This document shows positions 34,355 through 40,991 of a stretch of 40,991 nucleotides of DNA, one piece after another. The notes below the pieces were generated by a model. It did not search any database and was not told the origin of the DNA. It saw nothing but the letters and a program-made list of their open reading frames with translations. Position numbers and translations under genes: made by a program. Origin of the DNA: Verrucomicrobiia bacterium (lineage in GTDB: Bacteria; Verrucomicrobiota; Verrucomicrobiia; Limisphaerales; UBA11358); assembly GCA_031290985.1 (NCBI GenBank), contig JARLJW010000029.1, positions 1 to 40,991 on the forward strand. Reading direction: 5' to 3'. Each line of letters opens with the position of its first letter. Within the stretch, counting starts at the first letter, position 1.

Positions 34355-37300
34355 TCATCTTCTCCTGCCGGGCGTGGTCGCCGCCGTCAGCGGCACGGTG
34401 AAGCACACCGTCGTGCCCCGGCCCGGCTGGCTGGTCACCGTGCATTTTCCGCCGGTGTCGGCCAGTCGTTGCGACATGTTGCGCAACCCGTTGCCGACGC
34501 GGTTTCCCGGGGCCGGCTCCGGGGCCGGAAGGGCCGATCCCGCCGCCGCGACATCGAAGCCGCACCCGTTGTCCACGATCTTAATTTGAAATTGTCCCGG
34601 TTCAAACATCATATCGACGCGCACGAGCGTGGCGTGTCCGTGCTTGAGCGCGTTGTTCAGCGCCTCCTCGAATGCCAGAAAAATGTTGTGCCGCGTCTCG
34701 GCCGAGAACGGATGTTCCGGCAGCCCGCCCGGGATGTGCAGCTCGCAATCCACCGCGGTGTTCTGGAGATACTCGGTGGCATACTGCCCGAGGTAATTCG
34801 CGAGATGTTCCAGCGTGTCGTTGTGCGGATTGACCGCCCACACGATTTCATCCAGCGTCTGCAACAGGTCGCGCGAGGTGTGCGCGATGGAGTGCAGTTT
34901 GCGCGCCACGGAGTCCTGGCCCTGCAATTCCCCCTTCGCGCGCTCGCTCATGAACGAGATCTTGGTCAGCTTGGAGCCGATCTCGTCGTGCATGTCCTTG
35001 GCGATGCGCATGCGCTCGCGTTCCATCGCCTGCTGCGCCGCGAGCACCTCCAGCTTGTGCCGCAAACGCCGGTTGAACACCAGCCGCGCCGTGGACGCGA
35101 TCACAATGACGGTGAATACTATGTATGCCGTCAGGGCCCACCCCGTGCGCCAGACGGGCGTCGGCACCAGGAAGCGGAAGGACGCCCCCGGCTCAAACCA
35201 CGATTCATCCGCCGTGCCGGCCTGGACGCGAAAAGCATAGGTGCCATACGGCAGCGGACCATAGTGGACTTTTCTGGCCCCGTCATTGTCCACCACCCAG
35301 TCCGGGTCAATGCCCTCCAGCCGGTGGCGGAAGCGGATCTTTTCCGGGGCCGACAGGTTGAGGGCGGTGAACTGGATGTCCAGCGAACTCAGATTCGGGG
35401 CCAGCCGGCGGGGCGCCAAATCTTTGGCCGTCACGCCCGGCGCGGCTTTGAACACGGCATACGGCAAAGGCTTTTCGTTGACCACGACCGCCTCGATCAA
35501 AACCGGCGGCGGTTCGAAGTTGCTCATCGGGGTGCGGAGATCCAGCGAGACCACCGCGTTGGCCATGCCGAACCAAAGCTTTCCGTCCGGCGACCGCGCC
35601 GCCTGCGGCCAGCCGTACTTCGCGGCGGGGCCGGCCGTCCCCTCCGCCTTGTAGACCAACTGCGGCCGGAGCGCGGCCGATCCGGCCATCAGCGCCGCGA
35701 CATCATGCTGCGCCACGCGATAGATGGCGGTGCCGGTGCCCAGCCACAGGTCGCCATCGTCACTGCTCAAGATGCCCGAGATGGAATGGTCGTCCGTCGA
35801 GATCGGATTCAGATCCCAGGTCAGCACGCGTTCGTTGGCGAGGCAGGCCAGCCGTCCGTCCGCCGCCCCGATCCACAGGTTGCCCGCCGCATCCTCGTAC
35901 AGGGAGCGGATCATTTTGCCGGCGGTGGCGGACCGCAGGCCGACCTGGTGAAATGAACCGTTCTCCCCGCGAAACAGCCGGCCGTTGCCGAAGCCCGCCC
36001 AGACGCCGCCGTTTTTCGCCGCAAGGATCGCCGTGACGGGCGCCGCCGGCAAACCGGCTTCCGCGCCGGCGCTTTTTATCTCGCCATCCACGATCCACTG
36101 TAGATCGCCCGTGGCGGTTCCCAGCCAGACCACGCCCTTGAAATCCACCGCGATCGCCGTGATGTTATTGTCCGTCAGCCCGTTCGCCGTGGTGTAATGC
36201 ACCGTGCCCTGGCTTCCCGCACAGTAGATGCCCTCGCCGGGGGTGGCCACCCACAGGTTGCCGTCCGGGGCCACGCCCAGGGACGAGATGAGGTTCTGAA
36301 ATTCCCGCCCGCCGTCGCCGTTCAGCCGGTCAAAATTTTCGCCCTTGCCCGTGTAGAGCCCGTCGCGTTCAAACCCGAACCACGCCCGGCCCTGCGCGTT
36401 GAACGCCAGGCCGACCGCCGGGCGGTTCGGCAGTCCCGTGCTGGCGTCCACCACGGTGACATTGCGCGGCTGCAACCGCACCAGCCCGCCGCCGTACGTT
36501 CCCAGCCAGAGATTCCCCTCGCTGTCCTCGCACAACGTCCGCACATCGCTCGTCAAGCCGCCGTTGCGCAACGTGACGGGGAAGAACTTGTCATCCACAA
36601 AACAATACAGCTCCTTGCCGCTCGTCCCGATCCACAGCTCGCCGTGCCGGCCCTCGCACAAACCCCAGATGCGCATCGAGGCCGTCGCGTCGCCGCTCGC
36701 AAAATGGTTCAGATGCTTCCCCGCCGTCAGGTTGACCAGGTACGTGTCGCCGAACGCCCACAGGTTGGTCTTCCGATCCTCGTACACGCCGAGCGATTCC
36801 GGGTTGCGGCCCGGGCTGTCGGTCTGGAACGGGACGGAGAAGATATGGCCGGCCCGGAACTGGCACATGCCGCCCTTCGTCGTGATCCACACCATGCCCG
36901 ACCGCGCCACGTGGATGCTCGAAACGAAGTCGTTGGGCAGGCCGTCCTTCGTCGTGAAGTGCGTCAGCGCCTGGCCCGTCAGGCAATACAGGCCCGACGG
37001 CGCCCCCAGCCAGAGATTTCCCGCCGTGTCCTCGGCAATGCTGTTGATCGTTGAATCCAGCGCCTGGTGATCCGCACGATAGCGGGTCACCGTGCCATCC
37101 ATATAACCGAGCAGGCCCTCGCCCTGCGTGCCGATCCACAGGCGGCCCGCCGAATCCTCACACAACGCCAGCACATTGAGCGGCGCGTTGGTCTTTCCCG
37201 CAGCCGGCGCGAACGACACGAAGCGCACGCCGTCGAACCGCGCCAGACCCGCCGAAGTGCCCACCCACAGATAACCGTCGCGCGTCGGCAGCACCGCCGT

Positions 37301-37450
37301 CACCGAATCATCCGGCAACCCCTGCGGCTTGGTCCAGACCCGCATCGTCAGATCCTGCGGCAAAAACTGGGCCTCGGCCGCCGGCAACAGTGCCGGCGCG
37401 CACCACAGCAGCGCCAGGAGAACGATTCTGAGCTTTTGACCAACGGCCAT
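34355..37450 (-). CDS. Propeller-sensor histidine kinase (Reg_prop, Y_Y_Y, HisKA_3)
   Basis: The 1031-residue product starts at ATG 37450 (MAVGQKLRIVLLALLWC...), giving a signal peptide cut near AEA. An upstream in-frame start would translate through a palindromic repeat and is rejected. Residues ~35-660 are two-component regulator propeller repeats (GYLWVGTSAGLARFDG, GRLWIGTQGEGLL, GNLWLGAPSGLYCL, GNLWLGTYGGGLVRL). A Y_Y_Y domain (~690-760) with LPYGTYAFRVQA follows, then a membrane helix (~770-792), HisKA_3 with phospho-acceptor His821 in AKDMHDEIGSKLTKI, and HATPase_c with FEEALNNALKHG and VDNGCGFD. This is the periplasmic-sensing layout of Bacteroidetes hybrid two-component systems, but with a separate LuxR-type regulator. 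It probably senses a glycan fragment. Confidence 0.9.
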   Translation of the reverse strand: MAVGQKLRIVLLALLWCAPALLPAAEAQFLPQDLTMRVWTKPQGLPDDSVTAVLPTRDGYLWVGTSAGLARFDGVRFVSFAPAAGKTNAPLNVLALCEDSAGRLWIGTQGEGLLGYMDGTVTRYRADHQALDSTINSIAEDTAGNLWLGAPSGLYCLTGQALTHFTTKDGLPNDFVSSIHVARSGMVWITTKGGMCQFRAGHIFSVPFQTDSPGRNPESLGVYEDRKTNLWAFGDTYLVNLTAGKHLNHFASGDATASMRIWGLCEGRHGELWIGTSGKELYCFVDDKFFPVTLRNGGLTSDVRTLCEDSEGNLWLGTYGGGLVRLQPRNVTVVDASTGLPNRPAVGLAFNAQGRAWFGFERDGLYTGKGENFDRLNGDGGREFQNLISSLGVAPDGNLWVATPGEGIYCAGSQGTVHYTTANGLTDNNITAIAVDFKGVVWLGTATGDLQWIVDGEIKSAGAEAGLPAAPVTAILAAKNGGVWAGFGNGRLFRGENGSFHQVGLRSATAGKMIRSLYEDAAGNLWIGAADGRLACLANERVLTWDLNPISTDDHSISGILSSDDGDLWLGTGTAIYRVAQHDVAALMAGSAALRPQLVYKAEGTAGPAAKYGWPQAARSPDGKLWFGMANAVVSLDLRTPMSNFEPPPVLIEAVVVNEKPLPYAVFKAAPGVTAKDLAPRRLAPNLSSLDIQFTALNLSAPEKIRFRHRLEGIDPDWVVDNDGARKVHYGPLPYGTYAFRVQAGTADESWFEPGASFRFLVPTPVWRTGWALTAYIVFTVIVIASTARLVFNRRLRHKLEVLAAQQAMERERMRIAKDMHDEIGSKLTKISFMSERAKGELQGQDSVARKLHSIAHTSRDLLQTLDEIVWAVNPHNDTLEHLANYLGQYATEYLQNTAVDCELHIPGGLPEHPFSAETRHNIFLAFEEALNNALKHGHATLVRVDMMFEPGQFQIKIVDNGCGFDVAAAGSALPAPEPAPGNRVGNGLRNMSQRLADTGGKCTVTSQPGRGTTVCFTVPLTAATTPGRRR

Positions 37451-37515
37451 GGCCCAAAAGCTACCACAACCACCGCGCCCCGGCGGAGACATATTTGCCC
37501 CGACAGTTCTGGTTC

Positions 37516-37578
37516 GGAGTTCCGCCTTTAGGCGGTCAGGAGCGCCGCTTTGCCCGAACCGCCTAAAGGCGGAACTCC
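37516..37578. repeat. Palindromic repeat with 21-bp perfect arms
   Basis: Arms 37516-37536 (starts GGAGTTCCGCCTTTAGGCGG) and 37558-37578 are perfectly complementary around a 21-base loop holding AGGAGCGCCG. Each arm is itself a small palindrome (CCGCCTTTAGGCGG). It lies in the 221-bp gap between the galM-like gene and the kinase. Similar decorated palindromes occur at 286-331. It may act as an mRNA processing or attenuation site between the two genes. Confidence 0.75.
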
Positions 37579-37671
37579 AAACGGCAGGCACTGGGCGGCA
37601 GCCCTCGTGCTGTTGCCTGTTGTTGCGCCCGGGGCCGGGCGCACTCCGCCAGCCGCGAGGGCAGGGCCGCC

Positions 37672-38847
37672 TCACGGCTGCACCGAGAACTTGTACTCGA
37701 TCGTGTTATGATACGTCTGGCCCGGACGCAACACGACGGACGGAAAGTTCGGCTGGTTCGGTGAATCCGGAAAATGCTGCGGTTCCATCACGATCGCGTT
37801 GCGGAACTGGTACGTCCAGCCGCCTTTGCCCGTGATCGTGCCGTCCAGGAAATTGCCCGTGTAAAATTGCAGGCCCGGCTCCGTGGACCACACTTCCATC
37901 ACGCGCCCGCTCGTCGGCTCCGACACCCGCGCCATCAACGTCAGCTTGCCCATCGTTTTATTGAGCACCCAGTTGTGGTCGTAGCCGTTGCCGTACTTCA
38001 ACTGCGTCTCGTCGTTGCCGATGCGCGCGCCGATCGCCGTCGGCGTGCGGAAATCAAACGCCGTGCCGTCCACCGGCGCCAGCTCGCCCGTCGGGATCAA
38101 CGTGCTGTCCACCGGCGTGTAACGGTCCGCCGGAATCATCACCACATGGCCCAGCACATCGCCCTTGCCCGCGAGATTGAAGTACGAATGATGCGTCAGG
38201 TTCACCACCGTGGCCTTGTCCGTCGTCGCCGTGTATTCCAGCTTCAACGCATTATCCTCCGTCAACGTGTACACCGCCTTCACCGTCAGCGTGCCGGGAT
38301 AGCCCTCCTCGCCGTCCGGGCTCACATAATTCAGTTCCAACGCCGGGCCGGCCTTGCTCTCGAACGGCTTGGCCGTCCACACCACCTTGTCAAAACCCTT
38401 CAAACCGCCGTGCAACGCATTCACGCCGTTGTTCGTCGCCAGCGTATACGTCTGCCCGTCCAGCGTGAAATGGCCGCGGGCGATGCGGTTGCCGAAACGC
38501 CCCACCAACGCGCCGAAATACGGCGTGTCCTTCAGGTAACCGTCCAGGTTGTCATACCCCAGCGTCACATCGCCGAACGCGCCCGTGCGGTCCGCCACCT
38601 TCAACGACGTCACCAAGCCGCCGTAACTGCTGATCGTCGCCACCGACCCCGCCTTGTTGCGCAAGGTGTACAACTGCACCGGCACCCCGTCCTTCGTCGT
38701 GCCGAACGGTTGGACTGAAATGTTGGCGGACGTGTCCGCCTTCATATTGCAGCAGGAGTTATGGCCGGCGCAGCCGGTCAGCAGGGCCGCCGCCGCCGCC
38801 GCGGCCAGCGCGATGGATTTGGTGTTCAATGATTTTTGCATGTTCAT
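37672..38847 (-). CDS. galM: Aldose 1-epimerase, predicted lipoprotein
   Basis: The 391-residue product has a lipoprotein signal (Ala-rich h-region and lipobox LLTGC, Cys near residue 26) followed by a mutarotase domain of normal length. Active-site marks are GRFGNRIARG, NNGVNALHGG, NLTHHSYFNLAG with the catalytic His, and the general base Glu in VMEPQHFPDSPNQPNF. It interconverts alpha and beta anomers of aldoses such as galactose. A lipidated signal puts it in the periplasm or outer membrane, consistent with work beside the exported GH2 enzyme. ATG 38847 and ATG 38841 are both possible starts; no clear Shine-Dalgarno. Confidence 0.9.
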   Translation of the reverse strand: MNMQKSLNTKSIALAAAAAAALLTGCAGHNSCCNMKADTSANISVQPFGTTKDGVPVQLYTLRNKAGSVATISSYGGLVTSLKVADRTGAFGDVTLGYDNLDGYLKDTPYFGALVGRFGNRIARGHFTLDGQTYTLATNNGVNALHGGLKGFDKVVWTAKPFESKAGPALELNYVSPDGEEGYPGTLTVKAVYTLTEDNALKLEYTATTDKATVVNLTHHSYFNLAGKGDVLGHVVMIPADRYTPVDSTLIPTGELAPVDGTAFDFRTPTAIGARIGNDETQLKYGNGYDHNWVLNKTMGKLTLMARVSEPTSGRVMEVWSTEPGLQFYTGNFLDGTITGKGGWTYQFRNAIVMEPQHFPDSPNQPNFPSVVLRPGQTYHNTIEYKFSVQP

Positions 38848-39190
38848 TCAATAAATAGGTGTGGGGTCAGGAACCAACCATTGTCAAAACAAAACGCCAA
38901 AACGTCATGTGGCATGAAATGGCCACACCCGGAAAATGACGAAGCCCGAATGACGAATGGCTCTTGCGAACGGCCCCGTCACGCGCCACCCGCCACCCGT
39001 CACTTATCGCTCGCCTCGGTGGCTTCGTTCTGTAATTTTTCCCCACCCGCGCCCACCCCATGCCTCGCGCTTAAAATCAATGTAAACGATTAAACTATAA
39101 CATAATACGCAATTTTATTCAGTCCATCAAAGCCCTTTAAAAACCCCGAAAATTGGCTTCGTTTTGGCTTCGTTCTCCCGCCGATCAATC

Positions 39191-39227
39191 CTCCTCGTCC
39201 TCGTCCTCGTCCTCGTTCTCGTTCTCG
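39191..39227. repeat. CTCGTC/CTCGTT hexanucleotide tandem repeat
   Basis: About six units of CTCGTC, the last ones CTCGTT, in intergenic DNA. Simple-sequence tracts of this kind can change length by slippage. No adjacent start codon makes it an obvious phase-variation switch. Confidence 0.7.
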
Positions 39228-39430
39228 AATTTTTTGTCCCCTGTCTGGTGGCCCTACGCCAGTAGCATCACCCGTCACATTCCCGATGGCTTCGTTCTTC
39301 CGCCATGCCATCCGAGCGCCGAACCCCGATTCGGCGAGTTGGCGTTTGAGATTTCCTCCGCGCCCAGCGCCTCAGCCGGAACGAGGCAGACGAATTTGGA
39401 CGGAGCGGCAGCTCCCATCAATTAATGGTG

Positions 39431-39475
39431 GGGCGGCGCTGCTGCGCCGCCCTAATCTCCGCACCGAAAGGTGCG
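39431..39475. other. Two consecutive GC-rich stem-loops
   Basis: GGGCGGCGC-TGCT-GCGCCGCCC (39431-39452) is followed by CGCACC-GAAA-GGTGCG (39460-39475). Neither is followed by a T-run. They may be a dispersed palindromic repeat or a structured RNA remnant. Confidence 0.45.
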
Positions 39476-39617
39476 TTCCGCGCCGGCCATCCAAACCCGT
39501 ACTCATCAACGCCCGCCGTTCCTTTTGCCTCACCATGCCAAATTTAACCGAATCGCTCCGGCTCAGGCTATTTTAACCTGTCAAAGAACAACCCAAAAAC
39601 GCACAGTGCCGTCATTC

Positions 39618-39659
39618 GACATTCGTCATTTGACATTCGTCATTTGACATTCGTCATTT
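39618..39659. repeat. Three perfect copies of a 14-bp unit (GACATTCGTCATTT)
   Basis: Perfect tandem copies at 39618-39631, 39632-39645 and 39646-39659, preceded by a partial copy and followed by GACGTCA repeats that overlap the stop codon of the minus-strand gene. Related ATTCGTCATT motifs recur at 40826-40849 and, inverted, at 38934-38957, so this flanks the unknown gene on both sides. Confidence 0.8.
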
Positions 39660-39670
39660 GACGTCAGACG

Positions 39671-40633
39671 TCAGACATCAATCGTCTTGCACGGCGGCCC
39701 TGCGCACGTCGATTTCCGCGCCGCCTGCAACCGTTCCAACCGGTCCAGCGCCTTCCCCAGATGCCGTTCCAAGGCCGATTCGTAGCGCACGATCTTGTCC
39801 ACCGCCGCCGCGCCCGGCAACGCCGCCACCGCCTGACGCGACTCCTCCTCGCGCTGCTCCCGCTGCTCGCACTCCTCACCCTTCCGCCGCGCCGTCCCCG
39901 CCGTCCGCCGCAGATACTCCAGCACCTGCGCCTGGTACGCCGCCCGCGCCTCCGTCGACGCCCCCGCCGGTGGACACCCCGCGCGCAACGCCGTCAGCTT
40001 GCGCGTCAAACCATACGGCTGCCCGCGCACCGTGACCTGGCTCAAAACCTCCTGCGAGATTTCCCCCGTCGCCGCCACCACCGCCCGCACCAGCTCACAC
40101 TGTTCCTCCAGCAGCATGTTCCCGATGGCCGATTGCCCCATCGCCACCAGGTCATTCTCCGCGAACAACCAGGCATCAACCGTCTCCTTGACACCTTTGC
40201 ACTTCCGGTCCCACTGCCCCTGATCCGTGCCCAGGGCGATCTCCCCCGCCTCCGCCGTCAGCACCCGGCGCAACCGCCAGCGCAACGTCACAATCTGGTC
40301 CACCAACAACTCCTCGATCGGCCCCACCGGCTGCAATTGCGAGTGAAACCGCTCATGCCACGCCGCCAATTCCCGGACATTCTCCCGCCCGACCAATCCG
40401 CGCACCAGCACCTCCTTCGACGCCAGCCCATGCTTCAGCGCATTCATCCGCGACACCGCCCGCCCCTCCGGCGACTTCGGCCCCGTCGACTTCAAACCAT
40501 TCCGCCGGTTCGCCTCCCGCTTCCGCTCCGAAACCGACGTTGTTCCCGGGACCGCCGCCGCCCCGTTTGTGTTCGCGTTCAAGTTTTGATTCAGAGACCC
40601 GTTCGTGTTCGTCTTGTCATTGTTATTTTCCAT
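39671..40633 (-). CDS. 'STGPKSPEG'-motif protein of unknown function (multicopy-type family)
   Basis: The 320-residue product has an Asn/Thr-rich N-terminus (MENNNDKTNTNG...) and a motif RRNGLKSTGPKSPEGRAVSR followed by MNALKHGLASKE (~43-74). From memory, this STGP-x-PEG/NALKHG motif marks an uncharacterised family frequent in Verrucomicrobia, Planctomycetes and Acidobacteria, often in many genomic copies. The rest is helical, with an Arg/Glu-rich coiled-coil-like segment (RRKGEECEQREQREEESRQ, ~248-267). There is no nuclease or transposase motif I can name. The gene is bracketed by CATTCGTCATT-type repeats and adjoins a transposase fragment, suggesting mobility or repeat-driven spread. Confidence 0.7.
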   Translation of the reverse strand: MENNNDKTNTNGSLNQNLNANTNGAAAVPGTTSVSERKREANRRNGLKSTGPKSPEGRAVSRMNALKHGLASKEVLVRGLVGRENVRELAAWHERFHSQLQPVGPIEELLVDQIVTLRWRLRRVLTAEAGEIALGTDQGQWDRKCKGVKETVDAWLFAENDLVAMGQSAIGNMLLEEQCELVRAVVAATGEISQEVLSQVTVRGQPYGLTRKLTALRAGCPPAGASTEARAAYQAQVLEYLRRTAGTARRKGEECEQREQREEESRQAVAALPGAAAVDKIVRYESALERHLGKALDRLERLQAARKSTCAGPPCKTIDV

Positions 40634-40852
40634 AAGTTAATGATGGTTTTAATGGTTGTTTGATTTGATGGTTATTGTGAAAGCTGAAGGCGCGCCATGG
40701 CCCGATGAAGGTGGACAACGCCGCGCTGCGACGTCGATGGCCCGTCCGGCACGGATCCGCGTAGCCGGCACCCGGACCGTGGTCGAACCCAGATCGACCG
40801 CCGTCCGTCTGACGTCCACCCATCCATTCGTCATTTGAAATTCGTCATTCAT

Positions 40853-40991
40853 GAGGAGACCTCGGCGCTGTGGACCACTGAGTGCTGTCCGGATTGCCAA
40901 GCCAAGACGGTCGGCGGCTATGATCATGCGCCCGAACGGCGCTGGCGACATCTCAATATCTGTCAGTTGCAATCGGAGATTGTCTGTGCCC
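40853..40991 (+). pseudogene. 5'-truncated ISL3-family transposase fragment, cut by window edge
   Basis: One frame reads EETSALWTTECCPDCQAKTV then GGYDHAPERRWRHLNICQLQ and continues to the window end. The C-x2-C pair, the ERRWRHL motif and the spacing fit the N-terminal zinc finger of ISL3 (IS204/IS1001/IS1165) transposases. The ~30-40 residues expected before the finger are missing: upstream in the same frame is the ATTCGTCATT repeat, so the gene looks truncated at its 5' end. The right part lies outside the window. The preceding gap (40634-40852) shows no gene. Confidence 0.6.

Larger units (their letters stand above)
38848..39670. other. Repeat-rich intergenic region
   Basis: About 820 bp without a credible gene. 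It holds an AATGACGAA-type motif near 38934-38957, several TGGCTTCGTT copies (near 39020, 39152, 39163 and 39284), an AT-rich patch (about 39070-39125), a CTCGTC hexamer run (39191-39227), a GGGCGGCGC/GCGCCGCCC stem-loop (39431-39452), a CGCACC-GAAA-GGTGCG stem-loop (39460-39475) and a 14-bp tandem repeat (39618-39659). Short open frames reflect these repeats. Confidence 0.6.

Noticed and set aside
34244..35956. 570-codon plus-strand frame across the kinase gene
   Set aside because: Antisense shadow of HATPase/HisKA_3 and Y_Y_Y coding sequence; no recognisable protein.
37451..37675. 75-residue N-terminal extension of the sensor kinase
   Set aside because: It would be translated from a palindromic repeat and place the signal peptide internally; the start at 37450 gives a normal signal peptide.
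39153..39576. Plus-strand frames of 90 and 96 codons after galM
   Set aside because: They translate the CTCGTC tract (poly-Ser) and stem-loop repeats; no start signal or domain.
39618..39659. CRISPR array
   Set aside because: Units are 14 bp with no spacers and no cas genes are nearby; a simple tandem repeat.
40649..40972. 107-codon minus-strand frame at the right edge
   Set aside because: It is antisense to the readable ISL3-type fragment and includes the ATTCGTCATT repeat; no domain.

Overview
The window looks like a chromosomal segment of a GC-rich Gram-negative bacterium, most likely Verrucomicrobiota (Pedosphaera/Limisphaerales-like). That placement is inference. It rests on a complete Tad (Flp) pilus locus with many FHA domains, a very Asn/Thr-rich exoprotein ending in a 'LQSTTNL...FFRLQIP'-type tail, a periplasmic-propeller (Reg_prop) sensor kinase, a 'STGPKSPEG' multicopy-type protein, and many long palindromic intergenic repeats. 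Many genes lack a clear Shine-Dalgarno sequence. I saw no rRNA, tRNA or CRISPR array.

Layout. 1-872: no credible gene, only palindromic repeats. 873-8511 (+): an outer-membrane beta-barrel protein and a 2193-residue secreted repeat protein with nine tandem ~106-residue Ig/PKD-like units. 8595-8760: a long hairpin element. 8769-11471 (+): a polytopic membrane sulfatase/LTA-synthase-like protein. 11706-15932 (-): a four-ORF cluster with two CpaF-type ATPases flanking a small ORF and a membrane protein that joins a class III nucleotide-cyclase-like domain to a Flp pilin C-terminus. 16117-31206 (+): the main Tad operon, in order flp1, flp2, cpaB, cpaC, FHA-cpaF, tadB, tadC, an FHA/membrane protein, a double-FHA/TPR protein, a DUF1573 protein, a third Flp-like pilin, prepilin peptidase, a TadE-like protein, a TadG-like protein, a second TadE-like pseudopilin and a membrane protein. 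31217-31414: a palindromic element between convergent operons. 31432-38847 (-): galM-like lipoprotein, hybrid-propeller histidine kinase, LuxR-type response regulator and GH2 glycosidase. 38848-40991: repeat-rich intergenic DNA, a multicopy-type protein of unknown function, and a 5'-truncated ISL3-type transposase at the right edge.

How the genes fit together. The two divergent Tad operons share a ~184-bp region at 15933-16116. The main operon supplies pilins, secretin, platform, one ATPase and peptidase; the opposite operon adds two more ATPases and the cyclase/pilin hybrid. No CpaE/TadZ and no Ser/Thr kinase are seen, although at least four good FHA domains are present. The most unusual item is the cyclase-pilin hybrid at 12946-13992: its last ~60 residues nearly match the Flp1 and Flp2 C-termini, and its predicted topology places that tail where the pilin tail would be. 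The GH2/kinase/regulator/mutarotase set looks like a carbohydrate-responsive module, possibly for beta-galactosides or related glycosides.
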